Of a DNA stretch of 64,000 nt, positions 23,372 to 34,386 are shown piece after piece. A program made the translations under genes and the position numbers. Under the pieces are notes generated by a model. The model did not search any database and was not told the DNA's origin. It worked only from the letters and a program-made list of their open reading frames with translations. Position 1 is the stretch's first letter, and each line of letters begins with the position of its first letter. Source of the stretch: Eucalyptus grandis (Eukaryota; Streptophyta; Magnoliopsida; Myrtales; Myrtaceae). The stretch lies in the NCBI RefSeq assembly GCF_016545825.1, contig NC_052617.1, positions 4,980,600-5,044,599 of the forward strand, read 5' to 3'.

Positions 23372-25845
23372 TCATCGGTCTCCATGAAATTTGATGGCCT
23401 TCCGCTTTGACTTCTTCATCAATTTGGCTCTTCTCTCCGTACTTCTCACTTTTCCCATAAGCCATTTAGGTCTTCCAGTTTCCCATAAAATGTGTGCTAT
23501 GGAAATTCCAATCACGATTCCGGATGCGTAGCCTATCCCGACTGCTTTTCCATCAAACCCACTACCATGTTCTCTTGTACTATCATCTTGGAAGAACAAC
23601 CGTGGTGGTGGAGCATCATCAGGGCACCATTTTTGTAATGGAGTTCCACATAAGCCTACGTTTCCCCAAAATGAGTTGCTCATGAATGTGCTCAGTTGTT
23701 TGTCTTGAGGTATGCGGCCTGTGAGTTGGTTCTTTGAGAGGTTCAAACACCCTAGGAATGACAAATCTCCGAGTTCTCTAGGAACCCTCCCACTAAACTT
23801 GTTTGAAGATAAATCTAGCCATTCAAGGTGAGTCAAATTTCCAAGGGTTGATGGAATAGAACCCGTAAGGTGGTTGTGGGAAAGGTTGAGCCCTTTGAGA
23901 TAATAAAGATTTCCAATAATACTTGGGATGTCCCCATGAAAAGAGTTGAGTGATAAGTCAATGGCTATGAAAATGGTCAAAATCTTCACTAGCAGAACCT
24001 TGTTTCCTTTCATGGTCACATTCACGGAATCTTCATAGAACCCCCTTGCAACTGGTTGCCTCATGTACAATTCGCCTTTCAGCCCTTGCCCATTTTGTCC
24101 ATTCATCATCCCTTGAAGTTTCTCTATCAAATTGACTGGTAAAGGACCAGTGAAGCCGTTGTTCGAGAGGTCCAAAATGTGCAACTTAGGAAAGAGATGA
24201 GCTACCTTTGGAAAATCTAAAAAACCCTTAAAATTGTTGGACCTCAAAATAAGAATTTTTAGCTTAGGTAGTGTTCCTAGCCATGTTGGGAACTTATCAT
24301 CTATTTTATTGTTGCTGAAATCCAGAACTTCCAGGTTTTTACAATTGGCCAGGGTTTGGGGCAATGTCCCTTCGAATTGATTTTGACTCAAGTCAAGACT
24401 TCTCAATATACTACTCAATAAAAATGTTTGAGGGATTGTGCCTGAAAGACTATTCATTTTCAAGTTCAAAATCGATAAATTAAAGTGTGACAAGCACTCA
24501 GGTAGGCTACCAGCTATGCTATTATTAGACATGATGAGGACTGAGAGAGAGGTGGCATTGCATATTGATAAAGGGATCTTCCCCGCTATTTTATTATTCG
24601 CAATTGAGTAGAAAGTTGTGAAGGGTGATGGAAGTGGAAGTGGACCATCAAATTTGTTTTTGGACAAATTAATATGCTCCAATGATGTGTTTGAGAAACC
24701 CTCTATTGGCCACCGTCCCGAAAGTTGATTGTCGTTGAGAAGTAAATATTCTAGGAAAGTCAATTTCCCAAGTTCTTTTGGAATCTTGCCAACTAATCCA
24801 TTGGAAGAAAGATCGAGTTCCCGTAGTTGACTCATATTTCCAATCTCAGGAGGCAAGTTACCAGTGATTTTATTTCCAGCAATCTTCGATAATGTAAACG
24901 CGTGCAACTTCCCCAGTTTGTTGAGATTTCTCCATAGAATTTGTTGGAACTCATATTGAGATAGTACAAGTTGGGGTAGACACCAAAGGTCTCGGATATG
25001 TTTCCAGTGAATTGGTTTTGGTTGAGGGTTACCATGACTAAGCTTGTGCAATTTCTCAAGCTTCTAGGGATAGAACCGGTTAAGTTGTTGCCACCCAACG
25101 TGAGGTTTTGGAGCAATCCACCTTGGCACAAGTTCTCTGGTAAGGAACCAGTGAACTGGTTGTCATGCAATCGCAGCACCGTAAGCTCTGTCAAATTGCC
25201 TAATGGCAGTAGGATGGAACTAGTAAGCTTATTATCATATATGCTCGTGATCTGTTAATTTGGTCAAATTGTTCCAGAGCAACTGGAGCACTCTCAAATT
25301 TGCCATATTTCCCATTTCTTGAGGAATAGAACCTGAGAGGCTATTGTCATAGACATACAATCGAACTAATTTGCTCAAATTACCGATCTCCGATGGTATT
25401 TTCCCCGAGAACCAATTCTTAGAGAGGTCGAGATCGGTGAGATTGCTCAAGAGACCGATTTGAGGCGGAATGTAGCCGGAGAGATTATTTTCACTCAGCT
25501 CCATACGCATGAGATGAGGCAAAGACGAGAATGGGAATTCGTTGAACGTACCTTCGACATTGGCCCCAGTGAGATCTATTGTGATCACATTCCCCACTTG
25601 ATTGCAAAAGATGCCATTCCATGCACACGGACTCATTGTCGAATTGGAATCGGCGGCGTTACGAGGAGAGGGCGTCCAAGAAGAGAGGGAAGAAACTGAA
25701 TGGTTGCCAAGACTGGACTTCCAATTGAGGAGGGCTTGTGCTTCTGCAGGGGAAGCATGACCAGGAAGTGGAATGACAAAGATAGTGAAAAGGCAAGGGC
25801 AGCCACAAGGCTCATGACCCTCTTGAATTCTGATGAAGAATCCAT
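23372..25845 (-). pseudogene. LRR receptor-like protein pseudogene, copy U3
   Basis: On the minus strand from the ATG at 25845-25843 (M-D-S-S-S-E-F-K-R-V-M-S-L-V-A-A-L) this resembles the intact U4 gene: signal peptide, N-terminal cap with C-A-W-N-G-I-F-C-N, a series of LRRs, an island with Y-E-D-S-V-N-V-T-M-K-G, further LRRs, a membrane span (about 23500-23440) and a basic tail. Three breaks are visible. One base is missing in the signal-peptide region near 25791, where U4 has one more C. A deletion of several LRRs with a frame change and stop lies near 25240-25260. A frameshift lies near 24890-24900, after the N-W-G-S-C cap-like block. The last 530 or so codons form one long open frame. It is probably not functional, although a shorter protein cannot be excluded. 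Its upstream flank is cut by a solo LTR (26134-27293). Confidence 0.8.
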
Positions 25846-26133
25846 GGATTCTTCTTCTCCTTCTTCTCTTTTGGTTCTGGTAAGTTGTTTTTTCTTTTCC
25901 TGAGGCAATGAGCGATGCTTAAAAGCTTGTGAAAACTCACCTTCCTATCATCTTCCATTACAACGACAACTAACCAGCGAAGACTAAGAAAAGGTACCTT
26001 CATATTGCTTTGTAGGTAGTCATCGTAGAGCTGGAAAAAATTTTATTCCTTGAAGACTTTGGAATTTTTTCTTTTTAAGTCTTCGTACGTGACTTTTCTA
26101 ACTGAGTCAGTCCCTATTTTGGAATTGAGTCGC
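25846..26133 (-). promoter_or_regulatory. Upstream flank of U3 receptor pseudogene
   Basis: This is the counterpart of 42750-43072 and 53800-54000, with shared 'gaagactt...aaa' and 'gatgataggaaggt' segments on the minus strand. At the TATA-like position of U4 (TATTTAAG) this copy reads CTTTTAAG, so the core element is probably weakened. Its far end is the solo-LTR duplication GTCGC (26129-26133). Confidence 0.55.
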
Positions 26134-27293
26134 TATTCATAAAATTCTAAACGCAAGTGAACGTGTCGAATAAGTAATATAATGATAAGAAAAAGTATTA
26201 TTCCACGGAGATCGATGATTAATAAACTAATTAAATACTAAAATAGATTAATTCTAAAATTTATCTAACAGATCAAAATATAATTCAGAATAAATTAAAA
26301 ACAAAATTGGAGACTAAATGTAGTAAATCAATCAGATAAATATGTTAGAATATCCGATTTCACCATAACCACTAGATATGAATTTCGTATTGTTGTGGAT
26401 ACAAAAACGATATCAAATATGTGATAGCAGAATTTCCTAATCTATTTACTATCCTATCTCTAGGTATAGTAAACCTACTTAGCTTATTAATCCACTATAT
26501 CTCTATGTAAATTAAAATAAACATGAGTGCATTGAAAACTATGGATATTCCCGGTTTACAATGAGTCTTTTGAATCACCTTATTACCGAAAGCTATACAA
26601 ATAACGCGGTATATCTCTATCTACGTTTAATTCATGGTTATATATATATTATAATGAGCAATTGCATATTATCACTTCTCAATCTCAAACATGCACATCA
26701 GATCATTCAAGTGGTGGCTAGTCACTCAAAAGCATTATGCACAATAATATATAACTCATATGAATGAAATCTATTGCAAAACACAAAAATCATGAAATTC
26801 ATCATCATGGTTAGGCTACATCGTAGCCCTAACAAAAGAAAATTAAAACATGGTAGAATAAGAAATAAAAATATAAATCAAATCCAGCATCTTGAATCAA
26901 AGAACAAGAATTATGTTACCACTTTTGTCTTCTCTTCAAAATACTTAAAAAAACTCTCAGAATAATGAAAACGATCTAACAAAAACTTAACATCTCTCTC
27001 TCAATGTTCTCTTATTTATAGAACATATCCAAGATATCCCCATCTCCCAACGCTTGCAGATAACATTAAAGAATAAAATCAAGGATTTCCTGATTTGATA
27101 TCCATCTTCCATTGTTTTTTTTATTTGAATTCCTGAATTTTGCCATTATTTTCCTAATCTTCTCCATATCTCATTATTTTGCATAAATAAAGAAAATTCA
27201 AATAATCAAAAGAAAATCAAATATTTTCTCATAGATATTGTATTAATTATTGCCTAAAATAAGTAAAATAACTCTATTTTTATAGAGTTATCA
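26134..27293 (-). mobile_element. Solo LTR in the U3 receptor promoter
   Basis: This 1,160-bp AT-rich insert is flanked by the exact 5-bp duplication GTCGC (26129-26133 and 27294-27298). U4, U5 and U6 lack it at this point. On the minus strand it begins TGATAACTCTATAAAAATAG, a start common to a group of plant LTRs. The other end is TGAATA where CA would be expected, so that terminus has probably mutated. There is no coding sequence; the short open frames are AT-rich and not retroelement-like. Confidence 0.75.
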
Positions 27294-27298
27294 GTCGC

Positions 27299-27619
27299 AC
27301 CCATAATATGAAATCTGGAGACTTTGACAAAGAAGCCTTCGAGGAAATCCTTCACTTTCATATACGAGGAGACCCTCGTAAAGAATCAAGAGAAAAGGAA
27401 GTAGCGTGCGGTCATGGAGTCTGAACAATTCGGAAGACCGATAGCGCCATATCTCTGGACAAGATTGCTATGCTGTGTCTTTTCATCACTGTCGCATGCT
27501 AGAAATGCATCAGCTGATTGTGTAAGGCCAACAAATCGAAACCATCTTCAAGCAACTTCATCAAGATCCAAAAAAATTGCCAAAAGTAAAAGGATGCCAA
27601 CGTAAAAAAGCAACTCACG
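27299..27619 (-). promoter_or_regulatory. Distal upstream flank of U3 receptor pseudogene
   Basis: Continuation of the receptor upstream flank beyond the LTR: 'aaatctggagactttgac' matches in inverted orientation the segment near 53770-53790. It merges into the end of the U3 SC35 copy. Confidence 0.5.
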
Positions 27620-29060
27620 TTAGCACTCTTCTAATGGACTAGGTGATGAAATAGGGGAATCGGCAGGGCGTCCCCTAGGCACATCTTTGTGGAGCTGAGA
27701 AGCTCTTTCACCATTTCGTACATCAAGACTCTCGAGTTTAGAAGGTCTCTGATTTGGAGATGTAATTCTTCTCGTATTCAGCTTCGCGCGGGCTACGAGA
27801 TGAACTGAAACTGAGGGTAAAAAGTCTCCAATCATATAAAAATTCTCAAACAATCAAAAGAAGCACCAAGGGGGAATAAGGGGCGTCCTCACCTTGTGTA
27901 TGATCCACACCGACTTCGGTCTTTGTGACGATCGGGACTTGTGCTATAGCTACTGCTTCGGTGACGGTAACTCCTTTCCCTGTCTCTGTACCTGTCGCGA
28001 TCATATTGTCGTCCCCTGCTTCTGCTGCGACTTCTCCTGTGATGACGGTCTCTATAGTCGTCTCTGTACCTAAAAATCGATCTTACAATCAGTTGCAGCA
28101 GAGAATGAGAGGGAATCACATGCAACTCTGCAAGATAAAATGAATCATGAAGATGGTTAAGGGACAACCGCTACTTAATGGCACGTCAGTGGATATTTTT
28201 TTCATTTTACTTCGAATGAAAGAACAAGGTGCAACAAGCTTGGATGTCACCTAATAAACTGGTTTAGAACTTAAATGACAAAAAAGCAGAATCTAGCAAC
28301 CAACAACCATGGCATAATGGAAACTAGCTAAAAGAAATTAGCAATACCACATTGATAACCCATTTGTTAAGTCTACAATGTCATGCACAAACATCTTAGT
28401 TATGGCAACACGGACACATCCTTCAGCTGACTAGGTCATCAAAGTGCTGACGGAGTAAGTACAAGTTCATGAGCTCTTCACTCAACATAAATTAACAAAT
28501 GTATTTTTCGGGACAAGGGTATAACAAGTGTTAAACGTTTTACTCATTGTCCCTTGATCATTTGAATTCTAAATCTTTTCATAAATATTCACTCTGCCCT
28601 GATCTTGCTGCCAATGCCCTTTTTTCCCTGGAAAATGGAATCCACTCAATATACACGAAATTAACCATACTTTTGTATAAGACTCACATGAAGACCAAAG
28701 CTCAGATATTTATTTACTCTGAGGAAAAATTAGAGAGCGACTCAAAACCCTAAAATTGGCCCTTCAATCTTTAAATTGTTTTATTTGTCAGTTAAATTGT
28801 CATAATCGATTCTTTCACTCGGTGAAAGGTGAAATAGATGTGTTTTATGCCTTAGTTATGGTCCAAACTATCCAAATAATCTTTTTCATAAGTAATACAA
28901 ATAAATGACAAATGGGATAGAAGAAGGAACATGATTGAATGCACTGTGAGTGAAGTTGCACAGCCGCAGTATGCTGGACGAGTCTAGGACCACCGCGGAA
29001 AAAGCTGAAAATATTTTCCGTGGATGGTAGATTTCTAAACTTTTGGTTAATTTCATATAT
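27620..29060 (-). pseudogene. SC35-like splicing factor fragment, copy U3
   Basis: Minus-strand exons are the Arg/Ser exon (about 28070-27897: Y-R-D-D-Y-R-D-R, then R-R-S-R-S-R-S-R-G-R, then S-T-S-P-D-R-H-K-D-R, up to the gtgagg donor) and the last exon (about 27812-27622, with S-P-N-Q-R-P-S-K-L-E-S and P-A-D-S-P-I-S-S-P-S). Unlike U1, U2 and U5, the Arg/Ser exon here has no stop. From 28075 to about 29060 is the intron before it, matching 13990-15150 in inverted orientation. No RRM exon is found upstream, so this is a 3' fragment. It could at most add an RS-type tail to another transcript. Confidence 0.75.
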
Positions 29061-29104
29061 CGGCAACAAAAAGTATGATCGGTCACCATATTCTTTTAAA
29101 TTTA

Positions 29105-29540
29105 GGACTATAGTTAGTTAATATTGACATTGTGATGAATTTACTGACATCCAGATAATTAGTAAGTTACCATTTAATTGTAAATTTTATCTGTATAGGT
29201 AATAAACAACTAACACTATATTGATTTTATCAACATCTAAATAAATTTGTAAATTACCAATTTCTTGTACATTTGACAAGTGCAGTTAGTAAACTAGTTA
29301 CATTACGATGGATTTATGAACGTTCCAATAAATTGGTAATGATCCACTTCTTTCAAGTTTTACGAAAGTGTTAGAAGAGTACTGACCCTATAAAAAATTT
29401 ACCAACACCCCAATAAATTAGAAACTTACTAATTTTTTTTCAAATTTGACAGTGTACTTAGTAAACTACCACTAACATAATGAATTCACAGATATCTCAA
29501 TACAGTAAATAAGTGACTAATTACTTTCAATTAATAACTT
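29105..29540. repeat. Degenerate tandem repeat, period about 87 bp
   Basis: Five diverged units start near 29110, 29200, 29287, 29375 and 29457. Each has 'agtaaacta'-like, 'gatttat', 'aataaatt' and 'cttactaat'-like words in the same order. It is an old AT-rich minisatellite; related words recur near 39490-39700 and 46180-46280. Confidence 0.55.
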
Positions 29541-30309
29541 TATATAAAATAAAATATTCTAATTTTTTTATATATATTCTTAATATATTTGTCCAAAAGC
29601 TAGAATTGCCCAAAAAAATTATTCATAAACATTTTTTTGTCAATTTAATTCTAAATATTTTACAATTATGTCAATTTAGTACATTCAGTCAATTTTAGCT
29701 GAAATTGTCAACATGGATGCTAGCTATTTTACGATGACATAACTGTTTGGTTAGGTCTCCACCTAGATTGCTAGTGGCTCGCCTACAAGAATATCTTGCT
29801 AGTATGTATGCCCATAGACCTCTCAATGAACTTACAAATACACTAATCACTAGCACCAATCCATGACAGCATCCTCTAAAATCCAATAAACCGATCCAAA
29901 ATTAATATCATAAATCGATTTCACAAAACAAAACACATAATCTTTCTCTATTCGTGTCATCAAACAGAGTATATTTCACAAGACATTTCTCATATCATTT
30001 CGAAATACATTTCATAAACCAATAACCCATAAAGCATTTCTCAAACCATTCACAAATAATCGAAAAGTAATAAATGTTAGATCTAGACTTTTATGCAACA
30101 AAAATGCCATTTCATAATCCATACTATATATAATTTATATTACTTTGGAAATATGAGTTTACTAACTCAAAGAAGAGATATCGCCACTCATATGGAAATG
30201 CCCAAAACCAAACAACGTAGCTAAACGAGCAAACACTCTCGTAATCCTATCAATTAAATGAAAATTGAGATAAAAACCAAGTAAAACACTACATTAACTA
30301 CAAATTCAC
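29541..30309. other. AT-rich spacer, nothing recognised
   Basis: Low-GC sequence with short poly(A/T) runs and repeated 'catttcata' and 'ttcacaa' words. I see no exon, element ends or clear homology to the modules. Confidence 0.45.
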
Positions 30310-30950
30310 TAAAATAAGCTTAATTGCTAACAAAATGAATTTGACACGCCAACAAATCGCTCGCCTAAACCTATTATTCAAAGTTATTCACAATAAAAAA
30401 CTTGAGTGCGAAATTCTAATATTTTGCTTCAACTAAATCATTACTTCAAATTGACTCTTGTCAAATCTCACAACTCCACACCATAATCCATAATTTACAT
30501 GAAATGTCATAGCTAAACAACTTTAAAATTAAATTTTATAGCTCAAATTTCACACAATTTCGAATTTGCACCATAATCTTGAAAGCTATTCCGATTAGAA
30601 TAACGAAGAGCTTGAATCCTTGGCATTGCAAGACGGTGTTAATCCGACTTTGGGCATGTAGGCACTAAAGCCTTTTCCTTTTTCCTTCTTATTTCTTTTT
30701 CTTTCCCTTTCTTTCTTCTCTTCTTCTTTTCCTCTCTATTTGTGATCACTCTCTCTTTTTCTTCTTCCCCTTTTTCTCTCGGTCATGTCTCTTTGCTTTA
30801 AATAAAGTGCTCTCCTTTTTTTCCCTTTTTTTATTAGTGACTTCATTTGACCAAGTCAACAAATCCAAATATTACAGAATGCCTTCGAAGCACTTGATAG
30901 GGAGAGGTTATTGATGAAGAGTTTGACATAAAATAAAGAGCTTTATGATG
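30310..30950 (-). repeat. Flank repeat R2, copy 2
   Basis: Inverted counterpart of 18040-18150 plus 19164-19840. It lacks the hAT insertion, so it gives the empty site for copy 2 of that element. It includes a long pyrimidine-rich tract (30680-30790). Confidence 0.6.
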
Positions 30951-31054
30951 TGTTTGGGTACGAACACTCTCTAATCTTTCACACTTCACTTTCTTAAAGC
31001 CTGGCTACATTTTCCTTTTCCATTTGCAGTTTCTTACACTGCATCGAAAGAAAA

Positions 31055-32160
31055 GCCATTCTTACACAGCATTAAAAGACAAAGACTTGTTAGTCAAAAA
31101 AGGAGAAGGCTGGAAAATTGCTCCATGACCCTTCCCATACGATAAGTTGGAAATTTTAGACCCAAACGTAACTGGTAAAAGTCCATTAAGACCATGACTT
31201 CCCATGAATCATTGTAACGCGCATTGATCGAAAACTCAACACACGTGAAACCCCAATAGACCTTGACTTCTTGAGTAGGCACGTGTCTATTCTATCGCCC
31301 AAAGACCTTGACTTCTTTAGGGATATTTACAAGATGCATCTACACATGCATGTCGGTTTAAATTCTTTCTTTTCCTTTGGGCCGGTATGCTGGTTTATAT
31401 TCTAATCGTATCATAAAAGCACAAAATTTATAAAATTTTGCATTAGCAGAATATCTTTATTGATGGATATGGTAATAAGTTTCAATGGTGCTCCTTGCAA
31501 GGGACCATGCACAGGGTGGAAAAAGGGGCACAACCATTCTTACACGGCATTAAAAGACAAAGACTTGTTAGTCAAAAAAGGAGAAGGCTGGAAAATTGCT
31601 CCATGACCCTTCCCATACGATAAGTTGGAAATTTTAGACCCAAACATCACTGGTAAAAGTCCATTAAGACCATGACTTCCCATAAATCATTGTAACGTGC
31701 ACTGATCGAAAACTCAACACACGTGAAATCCCAAGAGACCTTGACTTCTTGAGTAGGCACATGTTTATTTTATCGCCCGAAAACCTTGACTTCTTTAGGG
31801 ATATTTACAAGATGGATCTACACATGCATGTCGGTTTAAATTCTTTCTTTTCCTTTGGGCCGGTATGCTGGTTTATATTCTAATTGTATCATAAAACCAC
31901 AAATTTTATAAAATTTTGCATTAGCAAAATATCTTTATTGATGGATATGGTAATAAGTTTCAATGGTGCTCCCTGCAAGGGACCATGCACAGGGTGAAAA
32001 AGGGGCACAACCCTATTGTCAACTTATACTACAGTGTAAGAGAGAGATTCAGAATGTTAAAATGGCTTTTATTGTAACTTTCTCCTTATGTTAACATGAA
32101 ACTGTTGCCATTCTTACATGGCTAACTTTCTTTTTGAACAATTTTATGGATTTCTAGCCA
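31055..32160 (-). repeat. Flank repeat R1, tandem pair on the minus strand
   Basis: Two direct copies start at about 31055 and 31534, a spacing of roughly 479 bp, with long near-identical runs such as the part around 'ggctggaaaattgctccatg'. They are far more alike than either is to 17168-17850, so the tandem duplication is younger than the inverted one. Confidence 0.75.
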
Positions 32161-32169
32161 TTGCTCTGT

Positions 32170-33019
32170 CCTTTTCGAGGAATGAGTATGTTGCTTGGTA
32201 GTTACTAGCTGAAAATAATTTAATATTTTAATGATTTTGCGACCCTTTTCTTACTATGTTATCGTTAACTAGAAATACTCTTTTAGAAAAGAGCAGGATA
32301 AAATGTACCTGTATGAACCTTTAACTGTACTTTGTTTAACGAAGTAATAAATTTTAGCATCGCTTTTAGAGTTTGAATGCTTCTAATTATATGATGTTTC
32401 GGGTATTGACAACTGTTACAAAAGAGTAATGTTTTATATATACGGAGTCTAATATTTTTTGAAGTAAATGGTAAACTTGACTCAACTTTCTAAACTGAGA
32501 TTTTTCCAATGTCAGCATTGTTTTGCTTGTTAAATTACTGATTTTTGAAAATAGGATCACAAACATTAATTAGTGAAGAAAGTAGCGTTATCTATTTTTT
32601 ATGACTATGAGATTGTAGCACCAAAACTTCGACCAAGAACATAGGTTTCTTCATGACCTGGGAATTCCTCCTATCCTCCTTGATGAATTTCTTAACACCA
32701 TTGTGAAGCTACTTTACATGTTGTAAATAGGGTAATGCTTCCTAGCATTTGATAGCAGAGGTCGAACAGTTCAATGCCTTTTATGCATGTGTGTGAACAT
32801 TTTCTAGCTTTTTACACGTATCTTCTCCAAGACGTGCTTAAAAGATTGGGATAGGATGCATTAGTATTCATAGGCTAATCTAGTCAGCTGAGCAAGCAAT
32901 TATGAAATTAATGATTTTCCTAATGTGGTTAGTATAGTTTAAATCTTGTTGGTTAGGCACGTTAGGGATAATTTATCAAAATTGTTAGCAAATTATGGAC
33001 GTCCAATGCAATAGCAGGA
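32170..33019. other. Spacer before the large LTR
   Basis: The first 440 bp are the inverted match of 16700-17160. The rest, to the LTR target duplication CAGGA (33015-33019), shows no gene or repeat I recognise. Confidence 0.5.
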
Positions 33020-34386
33020 TGTGACATCCAGATTTTCGGGTCCTAATTTCGACTGGATAAATAGGGTCGCTTTGGTTCAGTTAAAGCTAAGGATTGTGGA
33101 ATTGGGATACAAGTGGGCTAAACTGATAAGAAAAAGTACCAATTTGATCGATGAAATATTAAATGAAATTATAGGGGTCAAATTGATTTGATTCAAGTGG
33201 GATTAAGGTCAATTTGGAAAGAAACCCTAGCAAAATTCGTATGCCACACTTACCCCCACATTTTGGCCTATCTAAAGGCTTCTAGAAGGGGTAGTTTTGG
33301 GCTAGAAATGTGGGTGGATGACAGCCATGGTGGCCCACGTATGGCTGACCTAAGAGAGAGAGAGAGAGTGAGAGAAAAGAAAGAAAAATTGGTTTTCTCT
33401 TCTTCCCTTCTCTCTCCCGTCGCTGTCTCTCTCTTCCCCATCTTGTTCTTCGGTTGTGCGATTCCATGGAAGCTGAAGATCAGCGAACCAGCAGGCCGAA
33501 GCAGCGATTCCTCTCGGCGTCGATGCAGCAAGCAACCGGAGCTGGAGTCGCCGCCGCTGCTCAGCAACCACCTGCGCGCCCTTCGCCCTTCCTTCTTCCC
33601 CATCCCCTTTCGCTGTTCAAAGCCTGCAAGTTGAAGATCGAACGAAGGCAGCCGCCCTTTGGGTTTGGAGCAGCAACCGACGTCGCCGGAGCCGCCGCAC
33701 ACCGCCGCCGTCCGTCCGTCTCGCTCGCCGGAACGCCGCCCACCCCCTCGTCTTCCCCTCCGTTCGCTGCTCGGGGTTCCCGATCCGGGAGGACACCGGA
33801 GTTGGGGCAGCAGCTGGCGTTGCTCGATCGGAGCTGCTGTTGTCGCCGGTCGCTCGTCCTTGCGCGAGCGTACGTGCAGCCGTGCTTGGCCGCGCCTCTC
33901 ACCGCCTCGCCATGTGACCTCAGCACCCAATCGCCTCTGTTCAGCTCCATTTTGGCCAGCACAAGCCACGATTCAGCCACCTCCGGCCACCATGCGCCGC
34001 CACTTCAACCCGCCGGACCACCATCTGCCTTCCCCCGAGCCTAGCCGCCCTTGCCTCGCCCTCTTGGCCCCGGATCCGCCCCAACCAGCAGCGAGCAGAG
34101 AGGTTCGAAAATGGGTATTGCAGCAACTGTTTGGCCCGTTTTGGCCGCCTTCCCGAGCCCGGATGCTCGGCCCGCTTTGAGGAAAGTCGATCCTCGCGTC
34201 GAGCCCGTCGTTTTGAGTGAGTTTTACTCACTAATGCGTTCTTAGTTCGCTAATTATACTTAAAGGTTGATTAGTGTTAATTAAGTGTAATTAGGTTGTT
34301 AGATTAGAATTGATTAGTGATTATTAGTTAATTACTTTGCATATTAGTTGTGTGATTAGTGTAATTAGATAGAGAATTGCCTGTAG

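Noticed and set aside
24832..25194. A separate small LRR gene on the minus strand
   Set aside because: It is an internal piece of the U3 receptor between two breaks, with flanking LRR blocks in other frames.
33268..34180. Several long overlapping open frames on both strands, Pro/Ser/Arg/Gly-rich
   Set aside because: They lie in the GC-rich part of LTR B, overlap each other on opposite strands, and are not conserved in the other LTRs of the family. High GC removes stop codons by chance.
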